Positions 1 to 10,919 of a stretch of 24,828 nt of DNA are shown piece after piece. Position 1 is the first letter of the stretch. Every line of letters starts with the position of its first letter. Below the pieces are notes generated by a model. The model saw only the letters and a list, made by a program, of their open reading frames with translations, was not told where the DNA came from and searched no databases. Source of the DNA: Conidiobolus incongruus B7586 (Eukaryota; Entomophthoromycota; Entomophthoromycetes; Entomophthorales; Conidiobolaceae); the NCBI GenBank assembly GCA_000697335.1, contig JNEM01013250.1:1-24828 (forward strand), given 5' to 3'. A program made the translations under genes and the position numbers.

Positions 1-2
1 AT

Positions 3-179
3 TATAATTGCTTTAGGCAATTAAAAAACCAGCTTGCAGGAAAGAAAATTTCTGCAGGAAAATTTAATTGGTTTGTGAAACATCAAATTTCAGTCCTTAA
101 TAAAAAGAACTGTTTTTTAGGTGTTAGAAGTTTGCCAAAAGTATGGCAAAAAGTTATTAATAATAAAGGAAACTATTAA
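3..179 (+). CDS. mariner transposase, C-terminal 58 codons (partial)
   Basis: The open frame reads YNCFRQLKNQLAGKK near its start and GVRSLPKVWQKVI followed by NNKGNY and stop at its end. This matches the conserved tail of mariner transposases: a block like YHLFRxLKNxLxGKxF just after the last catalytic Asp, and a block like GIxKLPxRWQKVIxxNGxY at the C terminus. The catalytic residues lie upstream, outside the window. Transposases of this family cut and paste the element at TA sites. No break is seen in the visible part. The family assignment rests on recalled consensus motifs, not on a search. Confidence 0.8.
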   Translation, partial: YNCFRQLKNQLAGKKISAGKFNWFVKHQISVLNKKNCFLGVRSLPKVWQKVINNKGNY

Positions 180-235
180 ATTTATTTTATATATTTATTT
201 TTATATATCATATATTCAAATGTTTATTTATTTTT

Positions 236-270
236 AATCGCAAAAAATTCCCATTATTAAAAATGCAGAG
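236..270 (+). repeat. mariner 3' terminal inverted repeat, copy 1
   Basis: Read from the outside inward, the end is CTCTGCATTTTTAATAATGG followed by GAATTTTTTGCG. The same pattern, eroded, is found at both ends of copy 2: about 16 of 21 outer bases match at its 3' end and about 13 of 21 at its 5' end, and the inner TGGGAA-T(n) block is shared by all three. The repeat is about 30-35 bases long, usual for mariner. Confidence 0.7.
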
Positions 271-272
271 TA

Positions 273-1551
273 ATAATAAATCAAGTTAAAATTTATTCAT
301 GAAAGATTAGAATTAACATAATAAAGTATTAATATTCTATGATAATACAACCTACATTTTATTAGTATTTCAATTATATTTTCTTTTGAAGTCCTAGTAT
401 TATATTATAATACTGTTCTATAAATTAAAATAAAACAATATATATTCTATCAATATTAAATATCTGAAAATCATACTCATTGAAATATATTGGATAATTT
501 TGTTAAAAACAATATATATTTAAAAATCAGAATAAACCATATGAACTCAATATTAATTAATAATATTAACTCGCTTTTCTCTATATTTATATAGACATTA
601 TATATGTTATATTCTGAATTATTATATATTTCTTACCTTAACCTTAATAATCAAATTTAAAAAACAAATAGTAGTTAATAATTAAAATTTTTATTTAAAT
701 AATATACAAGTGGGATATAAAGGAGTGAAATAAATTAATATATATGAATTTATATACATATATTATAATCAAGTAAAAAAATATATAACAAATAAGAGTA
801 ATTTATACAACTTTCACAATTGCAATAAACCAACTATATTTGTTCTTTTATCTGAATATTTTATTTTTCCCAAAATTTTTTATTGTCTAGAAAAAATATG
901 AATAATACAATCCAAAATTGATTTTACAATAATTAGAATATTGCATTCGCAAAAGCTATATGAATTTTAAATAGATCTCAGTTGCTAATAGCAATTGAGC
1001 ATAATTGTAAATTATATAGTCATGATTTTGTAAATTGATATATTGCATTTTGGTAAATATAAAGACTCTTCTCAAACTTTTCTAAAAAGAAATATAATAA
1101 TATTCAAAAATATTTGGTTTTGTGAAATATAAATTCTTATTTTTATTGATAAATGATAATGTGAATTAATATTTTTTATCTATACTAAAATTCCACTATA
1201 AACAATTGTCTTAACCTAAATCATAAATTTCTTTTTGCTAACCTAACTTGATATATAATTTATATTTCCAATATACAGATATAGTGTATTATTACGGGTA
1301 TTGATCTATATTAATACAAATCAATTCCAAAAGTATTGTTTGATTATTAATAATTTGAATATTATTTCAAATCAAAATATTGTCCGGAGAATTATTACAA
1401 ATTTATCATGGATAATTTCAAGGATAATATTACATTTACTAATACAACGGAGATTAAATAAAATCCCATATTACATGTGAATTGTTAAAATTCTATTTAA
1501 ATTACTTGAATTTGTTAATAATAAAAATTACTGGAATACACAAATTTTGAA
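273..1551. other. AT-rich intergenic region, no gene seen
   Basis: About 1.28 kb of very AT-rich sequence between the mariner end and the F-box gene. No open frame of note, tRNA or clear repeat was found on either strand. The promoter of the F-box gene must lie in its right part, but no convincing core element could be picked out because TATA-like words are everywhere. Confidence 0.5.
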
Positions 1552-3057
1552 ATGAATAACTGGAAAGATTTACCTTCATCACTCATCCAAAAAATTGGTG
1601 AATATATTGCCTTAAATCGTTTAATTGAAATGGGATTGGTTTGTAAACCTTGGTATAATGCTCTATTGCCTCAAATGTATAAAATTTTAGACTCACATAT
1701 TTGGAAGAGATCAAATTGTATTGAAATTATTGAAAAATATGGGAAGTATGTTCAAGATCTGCAAACTGGCTGTTGTTCTGATTCTTATCCACAAGGTTTT
1801 TTAAATTTGATGAAGCATTGTGCCAATATTAAATTTATAATGTTAAATCGAAGTCTTCTTACTGCATTTGAAGGACATCGACTAGATCAATTATTTCCCA
1901 AATTGAAATCAATTGGGTTAGATTATGATTTGAATGCTAGTGAATTGAATGACCATTTGATGAATATAGAAGAGCTTTTTTTGGATGATAACGATAAATA
2001 TTGTGATTATGATGAACATGGATATATGCTTAACAAGGTCCCTACTTACCTTTTTAATCAAGTTAAAAAATTGTATATAAATTTTTATGTTGTATACTGG
2101 GAAAATTTCATTAAATTCATTTCTAAATTTAAAAATATAACTCACTTTGAGCTATATGATCCTTATGAGCGTGATAATCCCATTCCAAGACAAGATTTAT
2201 CTCAATTTTACAATGTCATAAAATCTTGGAATTATTTGGAGTATTTGAAAGTTCATATAGGGGTTGAATTCGATTTGGATCAGTTTGAGCACTCTGGATT
2301 ATTGTCTGACCAATTTCTTATTGGTATTTCAATGAACAGAATGAAACATTTTGAATTCCATATTGGTCATTCTGTACTTGATGATCCAAATAGAATTGAT
2401 GATGATAATTATGCATCTGATATCCGGGCCTATACAGACTCTCGAGTCTTTTATAGTTTATTTAATCAAACCTGTAATCAATTGTCAATATTATCATTAT
2501 ATAGTATTGATCAGATATTATTGGAGAGAATTAGCCTTAATTGTCCTAATCTGAGGGAATTGATAATGAACTCGCCGCTGCCAATACCCACTGATAAGAC
2601 AATAATATTCTCGAAATTGATCAGATTAGGAGCTTGGAGATTTCTGAACGATTCTATTAATTTTTCTGATGATTATAATCGAGTATTTCCCAAAGTTACT
2701 TGTTATAAATTTACCTATAATCATAATGTTGATTTTAAGAATTCTCTTAATACCGCGTTTCTATTCGAATTATTACCTAACGTCAAAAGTGTAAATTACG
2801 AATTTTTAAGAAATTACGAGTCAGATCCATTTTGGTCAACGCTTATACCAAAAAATTTCAATTGGCAAGTAATATATGTAGACAAACGGTTTTCAACGGT
2901 TTTAAAATGGATAATCATGAATAAGGATATAATTCCATCATCTTTTACCGTGATCTATACTAACCTTTCTGGATTACAACAAAATGAAAAAATCAAATTT
3001 GACCAAATTAAACAACTTCGTCCTGATATTCAGTTTTTCGAATCGTCTCACTACTAA
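1552..3057 (+). CDS. F-box protein with irregular leucine-rich-like C-terminal region
   Basis: A single-exon 501-residue protein. Residues about 3-45 form an F-box: it opens WKDLPSSLIQKIGEYI and continues with MGLVCKPWYNALLPQMYKI, fitting the consensus LPxEllxxIxxyL...VCKxWyxxl. F-box domains bind Skp1 and recruit substrates to SCF ubiquitin ligases. The remaining ~450 residues are rich in Leu, Ile, Asn and Asp with spaced units such as CPNLRELIMNS and LNQTCNQLSILSL-like stretches, which suggests degenerate leucine-rich repeats that would bind the substrate. The start is the first ATG of the frame and places the F-box at the very N terminus, as usual. No intron or frame break is seen. The substrate is unknown. 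Such F-box/LRR proteins are often members of large lineage-specific families. Confidence 0.85.
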   Translation: MNNWKDLPSSLIQKIGEYIALNRLIEMGLVCKPWYNALLPQMYKILDSHIWKRSNCIEIIEKYGKYVQDLQTGCCSDSYPQGFLNLMKHCANIKFIMLNRSLLTAFEGHRLDQLFPKLKSIGLDYDLNASELNDHLMNIEELFLDDNDKYCDYDEHGYMLNKVPTYLFNQVKKLYINFYVVYWENFIKFISKFKNITHFELYDPYERDNPIPRQDLSQFYNVIKSWNYLEYLKVHIGVEFDLDQFEHSGLLSDQFLIGISMNRMKHFEFHIGHSVLDDPNRIDDDNYASDIRAYTDSRVFYSLFNQTCNQLSILSLYSIDQILLERISLNCPNLRELIMNSPLPIPTDKTIIFSKLIRLGAWRFLNDSINFSDDYNRVFPKVTCYKFTYNHNVDFKNSLNTAFLFELLPNVKSVNYEFLRNYESDPFWSTLIPKNFNWQVIYVDKRFSTVLKWIIMNKDIIPSSFTVIYTNLSGLQQNEKIKFDQIKQLRPDIQFFESSHY

Positions 3058-3100
3058 ATTAACGATATTGATCTAATTGTAACTTGAAGACTATAATTCT

Positions 3101-3106
3101 AATAAA
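3101..3106 (+). terminator. poly(A) signal AATAAA of the F-box gene
   Basis: A canonical AATAAA lies 44 bases past the stop codon, followed by a GTTTGGG-containing stretch. In sequence this AT-rich the hexamer has little weight on its own; its position fits a 3' end. Confidence 0.35.
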
Positions 3107-5124
3107 GTTTGGGTATCCTTATTTATATAAATATATGATTTATATTACCTATTTTGACATACAAATTACAGTCATTTTCTATTTTTTCAAGATCGATATA
3201 ACCAACCAATGGAATTGCTTCTAACTTTTATATTAACAGCTATTACCAAAAATTTTGATTTTTTGATTTTTTTATTGATAAACAATTCAAATTGTGAATT
3301 TAATTATCAGACAATACTTTACCTACATATAATTGATAGCTTCTGTTCTAGAATATTCTGAAAAAATATTATTTAACTAGAATTAAGTTGTATTTATTCA
3401 GTTTAATAATTCTAAAGTCGTTATATTGGTAAAATGGAAATTGACTGTAACTCCAATATAAATAATAATGTTAACAACTAGGAGGTAGTATATTTTGATA
3501 TATATAGCCTATATTTGCTTTTCCTTTTAATTTTAAGTAGACTGAAATAACAAATAATATGATAACAAATTATTAATTATAAAAATTAAAATTAGGTCTT
3601 AATCGATAATAAAGGATGGCACTGGTATTAAGTTTAAACATCAACGTTTAATTTCAAATAAGTACCAATACCATCAGTATAATGATATTTATCTGATACT
3701 GAATTTTCTATCATATATTATAAGATAAATATATTTAATATTACCAATTAGAAATGTAGATCAATGATAGAATAAATAATGTATCCAAAGAATATATATA
3801 TTAATGATATAATTCAATTTTTGTGAAACAATGATTAGATTCACATGATTATAGTATTCTACAGTATATGAATATTGTCATCAAATATTCTGAACAGGTT
3901 GATATAGCTTGTTAGAATTGACCTAATGAAATATTTGGTCATTAGTTGATTGAAAAAATAATATATCATTAGACTGTATAAATAATTGTTATTAATTTAT
4001 ATCATATTTAGCAACAATCTCGCTAAATATTTACATCAAATTCTCATTGAATTTGAATACAAAATATCATTCGTCAGCTCAGTACTATATAATATTTACA
4101 GATAAAATTTAATTCAATATAATTCTGATTTAAAACTATAGAAATTATATATTTGGTTTAATGTTGTATATTTGAAATTAGAATTTTTACTAGTTTATCA
4201 AGGTTTTTAAATTAATTATGAATATTATATTATATAAATGTAAAACACCGAAGAAATTAAAAATCTCAATAATTGATGACTAAGTAACAAAATGGCGTAA
4301 TGTTTTTTCATTATTTTTTATTAAATTAATTTGTATTATTATGAAATTTTTCAATATTAAGTACAAAGGATTATAATGCATATTCTAATTTTTATATAGA
4401 TCATAATAATTATGTTCAATTTGAATTTTATAAACATTATTTAAAACTAAAATCATAAAACATAATATATAGTTAAATGCAAGAAAATAAAAGAATTTTA
4501 AATGGTTTAATCAAAAAATTATTGTATTTAGGCCTTAGGTTTTTTTATAAATTACATACTGGGACTCAATTATAAAACCTCTGTTATTTTTCATATATTA
4601 AATTTTCTTTTTGAAATTAAACATTGAACACACTTTTGACATCTATAAATCTATTGTTAAAGTATGCAATTTTATACACAGAATACGAAAATCCCAAAAT
4701 TGATTAACCAAAATAAGAAAATATTAAAAATGTTAGGTTTTATTAGATAATCTTGATAACACAACTTTGTGACTTTGGATGCTACATATGTCCTCATTAT
4801 CATTAGATAGTTCTATTTGAAAATTCAAATTTCAAAATTCTGATTTATTAATTATGAAATTTTCTATTAATCGATAAAATTATAAGTTTCAAAATTCAAA
4901 CGTGGCTTGCAAATGATTTTGATTAAAAATTGGTGGGTGTGATAAATTTATTATAATATAGCATTGGAAGACAAACTATTTAATGTTAAAATATTCTCTT
5001 ATTTTGAATTTATCTTGCGATTTTCATAAAAATTGATAAACCATGATGTTAATATAGCAAAAATACTTTTCTAATTTATATTTTATGATATTAAATTTGG
5101 TGATATGAGATGATGGGAAATAAT
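3107..5124. other. AT-rich intergenic region, no gene seen
   Basis: About 2 kb without a supportable gene on either strand. It contains short imperfect hairpins (3614-3680 and about 3921-3950) and nothing recognisable as an RNA gene. Base composition becomes less AT-rich only on reaching 5125. Confidence 0.5.
3614..3680. repeat. imperfect inverted repeat (hairpin)
   Basis: GATGGCACTGGTATT on the left pairs with AGTACCAATACCATC on the right, about 12 of 15 positions plus one G-T pair, with a spacer near 30 bases. It could be a remnant of a miniature inverted-repeat element or a chance hairpin. No flanking duplication is evident. Confidence 0.3.
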
Positions 5125-5549
5125 TGTGTCCATCACTCAAGAAACTCCGGTTATCACACTGATACAAGAAGTCACATTGGAAGTGCCTCATTTCATGAAC
5201 TGGTTAAACTTATCATTTTCTGCCTGTAAGGCCTACACGTTCACGAACATTCACAATTGAAACTAATATAAGATTACCACAAGCAAACTAATAAACATAT
5301 TCTTCTATCTTCATTTTCAAAAGTATCCAGTCTCTAAGTTTTTCTCGTAACACTCACAAAGGTATTGAGTCGTGACGAGCGTGAGATATTTACTTTATTC
5401 GAAGAATCCGATTCGCAGTAAGCTATTTTCACCTAATTTGGTGAGCCCCCTTAATTTCCCTTAACTTTGTGGTAATCTATCATTTACCACTGGCGATTCC
5501 CCGTTTAAGCTCTAAAAGACTACTTCCTCCCGCGTTTACGGTCGTCACA
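5125..5549 (+). mobile_element. isolated GC-richer island, possible solo LTR
   Basis: A 425-base block that is far richer in G and C than the DNA on both sides. It begins TGTGTCC and ends GTCGTCACA, so its ends form the short TG...CA inverted repeat (here TGTG...CACA) of retroviral-type LTRs. Inside are a TATA-like word (about 5265) with an AATAAA-like word about 20-30 bases on, and a perfect 7-base hairpin GTGGTAA...TTACCAC near 5471-5492. It has no long open frame. A clear 5-base target duplication is not present. If it is an LTR it stands alone, with no internal region or partner, so its age cannot be judged. The alternative is a structured noncoding RNA gene. Confidence 0.3.
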
Positions 5550-8448
5550 GACATACTGAATACTGATAGAAAAAAATTGATTTAAAATTTGGATTCAATA
5601 GGGTTAAATATTTATTTTTGAATTCATCTATGAAAAAAACCGATTGATTAACAAATATTTCAACACTCAATTCAAAATATAGAGAGGGAACAATATTAAA
5701 AAATATATAATGTTGAACTTGAGTTAGTCGATTGAGAGAAAACAGTTTAGAAATCAGTCGTCAATCAACATCTAAATTCTTATTTTTTAATATGATAAAT
5801 TCAATAGTAAATTATTTAAAAGGAAATTATATTTATAATTGCAATAATAATTAAATGTTAACAGACAGTTGAAATTATTATCAATCGTTATACTCTGTTT
5901 ATAATAATTAATAGAAACTTCAAAATAAATTTTATTATATTGAAATGCCATTCATATTAATATATTATATATTTTGCTTAAGGAAAAAAAATACTTAAAT
6001 TAACCTTGAAATAATATTTGCTCTTATATATTAATAAATTTATGAATTTATAGCAGAGCAACGCTTGCTTTTAATACTAGTATTGATCTTCTTGACTGAT
6101 AAAAAGTCTTTTTTGAATCCATAATAATTTGGTATTTAAATATATATAGTGATACAAAGTATGAATCAATAGTGTTATAATAGATATATTAAGTTGAATT
6201 TAGCAAACATTATGTGATCAAGTTAAAATAGTAAACAAAATCATCAATGGAAAAATTAAGATTATAACTGTTTAAACTATACTAATATTAAATATTCATA
6301 AATTTATAATAGGTATATATAATTCTGAATCAGGCAATTATAATGAAAGCTCTTATATATTTAAAACCACACAAATTTCTGGTAACCTATTATTATCTTA
6401 TATTACCAATCATTTATTTAATTTTTGATTTTATCTAAATTCAGACTATATTTTAATTTTATATTAGGACTGAAACACTGGCCGTAATAAAAAGTTATAT
6501 AGATTACTAATATGTTGAATGGAATTATTTTATTTAATTTAATATCCAAAGCAAAAATCAAAATAGTAGGATCCCATACTAATGATATAAAGTATTTTTG
6601 AAATAAATTGTATTTTTCAATTATTAAATGGTATAAAGATATAGCAAATTCTTAAATAGATGAATATAACTTGCGTTAATTATATATACTAAATTATAAT
6701 AATAATATAATATGATCTATATATATTTAAATAATTCAGTGGAATTTTTTCAATTAATTATAAATGACTTACATTATAAGATATTGAATATCTAATAATA
6801 AAGAGTTATCATTTTAACTAAATTATTTTAAATTAAATATAATATAGTATTAACAATACTTAATAAATTTTTGATATTGTTTTTATTAAGCACCATAATT
6901 TGTTTTTTAAAGATTATAACTTAAATAACATTTCTTCTCAAATTTATTATTTGAAATATATATTATAATTTAATACAAATACCTTTATCGTGCTAATTTT
7001 GTTTTTTAAAAGTTAACCAAGTTTATATTAATAAAATCATTTATTATTATTTTTTATTATATTTTCTATTTCAAAATTTTTGAATGTTTTTTTAAAACTA
7101 AATAAAATGTTATATTTTTAATATATTATATTAATTGATATTGGAGAATTATAAGTAACTAATCTTTAAACTTATATGGTATATAATTCCTATATAAACT
7201 GATAGAAGAATGATTCAACTAAAATGTTTTTTTGGGAAATTTAAATATAAATTAAATATAATAATATATAAATATTCAGAATAATAAATGAGGAAAACCT
7301 TATAGATTTTATTAAATACTCTAATTGCTAATGATAATTTGAGATTGAATAAATTTCTTTTTCTGGTTATTATTTAGGATTTGAAGAAATATATATAAAT
7401 GATATAAAATTAAAAAATAATAATAAATAGTATTTAATTCATATTTTTTGTTAGATTAATATTTTAATTATAATATATTATGGAATTTAATTATTAGTTC
7501 TGATATGTTTAACTTAATAGTGTTAAATATTAAGCAACTATATATAATAATTGTTTATATTTATAATAGTCAAAAGATATATTTTAATATTTAAAAAATT
7601 TAAATTAAAATACAGAATATTTTAGTGATATTCAAAATTAAAATGTATATTTAATGCATAAGGTAAAAGATCATTTTATTTATTAAGTTAGGCATAATTT
7701 ATATATAAATATTTTAATAAAGTAATTTCAACTGACAATAAGGTATATATAGATACTGAAATATTATATTATGCAAAACAAGCTATTTCAATTATTCACA
7801 AAAGTATAATAACAATAATAATGAATAAATAGAAGTTTTCTACATTATATAGTAATTTTACTAAATATAGAATATTTAATATTAAAAAATGCATTCGAAT
7901 TATTGGTAATTTTAAAATATCTATAATTAAGGTTAATAGAACCAAAAATAGAATCAAATACTGTTAAAATTTTAAAGCTATTAACTGATTTTCTGTATTT
8001 GTAATTTAAATTTTCATTTCAAAATAAAATATCATATACTAATCTATATATTTTATATTATAATAATACAAAATAAATATAATTTTAGCATAACTACGTT
8101 TGAATGATTAAATAATATTTCAATAAATAGTATATTTAAATAATATACAATTAATTAATAATTATTGAACCTATTTATATTATAAATCAAAAATTATTTC
8201 TAATCATTAATTTAATAATTTACTATGGATATTCATATAATATTATTTTAACTGATATTAAAATGGATCGAATTTTAATAAATATATATTTTTACAGTTT
8301 TTAATATTTGACTTTAAAGATTTCAAATAAATTCAATTCTATATATCATTTTACTTTTAATCATAATAGTTTAATATATTAAAAACCTTTTATAACTTTG
8401 GTTATTATAAAAATTGGCTTTTATTACCATATCTGTTATAGCTATTAA

Positions 8449-8487
<39 letters not shown>

Positions 8488-9925
8488 TAGTTATTTTTTG
8501 GCTAATAAATTAAGATTTGGTAAAATTTAATATTATATTTGTATATTTCGAATTAATATTAAAGTTATAGGGATCAATGATTAAAAAATATTTAAAGAGG
8601 TTATTTAGTTATCATTAACATGGAACTCTGATAACTATACCGCAATAAGATATTAATCATTATTATGATATTAACATTATTTTAACTTTTTTATTTTAAA
8701 AGTTCAAAGTTAGTGAATTTATTTTTTCAACCAATTTATATAATTATTAAGTTTATTTTAAGGTTAAGTAAATCTCTTTGTTTGTCAATTAATTTTTGCA
8801 AAATATGTAAAATTATTATTTATATACAATTAATTTTATATTAAAGGGATTATTTCGAAAATATAAAAAAATATTAAAATGTTTTTAATTTGATTTGTGA
8901 ATTATAATGTTTATATTTAATATATTGCTTTTTAAATAGTTATTTTGTATTTTAACGTGATTTTTCAAAAATCAATCAGGATATAGATTAAACATTATTT
9001 ACAATCTTAATATTACACATAAATAATTACTTTTATATCGATGAATAGCAAAATAAATTAGTGAGGAAATTCATTTTCTTTCCAAAGAAAATTTATAAGG
9101 TAAATTTTATTAGTGTTTTTATTTTGGTTTCTGATTAATTATTTGTTATAAAATGTGAAAAACATAAGCCTCTCTAAAAAAACAAAATTCACTTCAGTTC
9201 ATTAACAATATACTTGTTGGAATCACACGATTATATAATTGGTAATTTTTACATACTTCCCCAGTTAATAGTTTTTTTTTTCAATTTGAAAATATTATAT
9301 ATAAAAATCGAATCAAAATCTAAAAGACTGATGATATAATTAGATTTTATTAAAAAACATTTAATGGGTAAAATTGAAATTTAATGCATAATTTGTTTTC
9401 ATGCTCAAAAATATAAAAACTAAGGCATTAAATTTTAAATTCATTATTGAAAGTAATTGAAGTTACTCTTAAATCCAATTAAAATATATTTTCCCAATAA
9501 TAACATACAATGAAAATATTTTAATGCTTTGAAAAATTAATTTGAGGAACTAACAACAAAAAATTTTAAAATATTTAAATTAATTTTTGTTCATATAATA
9601 CTTTTAAATTACATTAAAGCTTATTTTTTTCAAACTCTATTGATGAAGTTAACAAAAATTATGTATTCAATGCTATTATATATTCATATTATAGCCTTGT
9701 TTTCACTTTATACTTGATAAAACTATTTTTATCAAGTCCTAAGAATGAAAAGATTTTCATACCTTGAATCAAATATGTATTATATTGTATTTTATAAATG
9801 GATATTAAAATCAAACTAGTATATTTTAAATATAAATTTTTACTTTATTCAATTACCAAAAATAGTGCAATAATATATTAAAATTAAGTGGTTAAAATGT
9901 GAAATCAAACTTTGAGATTTCAGCG
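5550..9925. other. 4.4 kb extremely AT-rich geneless region
   Basis: Apart from occasional short G/C-bearing words, this stretch is almost only A and T, with no open frame worth listing on either strand and no RNA gene. It contains the pure AT microsatellite at 8451-8483. Eroded transposons could be hidden here, but I could not match any part to the mariner ends or to other families by eye. Confidence 0.5.
8451..8483. repeat. (AT)n microsatellite
   Basis: An uninterrupted run of about 16 AT units within AT-rich intergenic DNA. It is expected to be length-variable between isolates. Confidence 0.9.
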
Positions 9926-9931
9926 TTTATT
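9926..9931 (-). terminator. poly(A) signal AATAAA of the receptor gene
   Basis: On the minus strand AATAAA lies about 70 bases past the stop codon of the receptor gene. The position is plausible; the word is common in this DNA. Confidence 0.3.
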
Positions 9932-10001
9932 ATTATCTGATATATACCTTAATAACTATTTTTTCGGAAAGTATTTCTTAAATAATATACGAATATTCCT
10001 T

Positions 10002-10919
10002 TTAATGTCGATCCAATCTAAAAAATTTGAAATATTTCTTTCTTAATGAAGGGTTCATTGATAACAAGATCAGAACATCAGTAACGGTTGTATAGATGAT
10101 GAGATTTTCGGCAATACAATCAACAATGTATGTCCTAGGTAATTTGAAGATTGATTCCCTAATTAATGCAAAAATTTTACCCAAGTGAACAATTACAAAT
10201 AAGATTAATACTATTAACGATTTGTATAAAATCCTCGTTTTTTCTTTAATAATTTGTTGTTTGCTATAATTTAATGTTTGCTGACAAGCATTAAGTTGGT
10301 TAATTCTGAATATAATAATACTGATATAACTAATAGTGACAATTAAAAAACTTGAAGTACCCAACAAAGTATAGGTCATTAAAATATAAGCGCCAGAAGA
10401 CTTGGACGAAGACACTTTGGCATAAACACCAGAGATACTCAATGAAGAATGACTTGTAATCAATCCCCATATGCCCATCAGTTCTGGGAATAGAATTAAA
10501 ATCAATGCAATAGTAATATAGATCATTTTATCCCAATGAATATTAAATACAATCATTAAACACCTCTCAAAACTGATTAATCCGATTAAATACGAATTAA
10601 TTAGTGATGGAATTACCAAAGTAAGCATTTGAACATCACACAAATAATCATTATAAACCAGCATATTTTTACCACTAAGTATAAATACTGATGTGAAGAA
10701 GAGTGAAATAGAAATACTCAGATTGAGACAGCACAATATCCCACTCATAATTAAATCGGGATGGAGTTTCTTAAGTTTGCTATTCAAGATAACCCATATT
10801 ACTGGTGTAGTCAAAGCACATCCGCTAATTCCTAATATTACCCCTTGAACTGAAAATGGAACCATAAATGGTTTGGCAGCTTGGTCAATAGCAAACTTGT
10901 CTTTGAATAAAGAACTCAT
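10002..10919 (-). CDS. class A (rhodopsin-like) seven-helix receptor
   Basis: A single-exon protein of 305 residues with seven hydrophobic segments at about 22-46, 55-80, 95-120, 131-155, 178-205, 232-255 and 265-288. Class A landmarks can be seen: a Cys at the start of helix 3 (residue 94, in DYLCDVQML); an ERC triplet at 118-120, the place of the usual E/DRY, at the end of helix 3; a basic, loop-side approach to helix 6 (KEKTRILYKS); and MNPSLRKKYFKFF at 288-300, which resembles the NPxxY motif and amphipathic helix 8. It should sit in the plasma membrane and couple to a heterotrimeric G protein; the ligand cannot be told. The second extracellular loop is Ser-rich and lacks the usual Cys partner. 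The start is the first ATG and gives a short N terminus without a signal peptide, as is common in this class. Confidence 0.75.
   Translation of the reverse strand: MSSLFKDKFAIDQAAKPFMVPFSVQGVILGISGCALTTPVIWVILNSKLKKLHPDLIMSGILCCLNLSISISLFFTSVFILSGKNMLVYNDYLCDVQMLTLVIPSLINSYLIGLISFERCLMIVFNIHWDKMIYITIALILILFPELMGIWGLITSHSSLSISGVYAKVSSSKSSGAYILMTYTLLGTSSFLIVTISYISIIIFRINQLNACQQTLNYSKQQIIKEKTRILYKSLIVLILFVIVHLGKIFALIRESIFKLPRTYIVDCIAENLIIYTTVTDVLILLSMNPSLRKKYFKFFRLDRH

Larger units (their letters stand above)
1..270 (+). mobile_element. mariner DNA transposon, 3' end (copy 1, cut by window edge)
   Basis: The element runs in from outside the window. It holds the last 58 codons of a mariner-type transposase (3-179), a 91-base 3' untranslated stretch, and a terminal inverted repeat ending at 270 in GCAGAG, followed by TA at 271-272, the target-site dinucleotide of the Tc1/mariner superfamily. 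Homology to copy 2 (12054-13282) stops at exactly this point, which fixes the boundary. The visible reading frame has no internal stop and the sequence keeps normal C and G, so this copy is clearly younger or less mutated than copy 2. Whether the rest is intact cannot be seen. Confidence 0.85.

Noticed and set aside
1918-2145. Minus-strand open frame of 75 codons inside the F-box gene
   Set aside because: Low-complexity Ile/Phe/Lys text that arises as the shadow of the AT-rich F-box coding strand; no motif.
5125-5549. 5S rRNA or snRNA gene in the GC-richer island
   Set aside because: No internal 5S control boxes or snRNA landmark sequences could be recognised; kept only as a possible LTR or unknown RNA.
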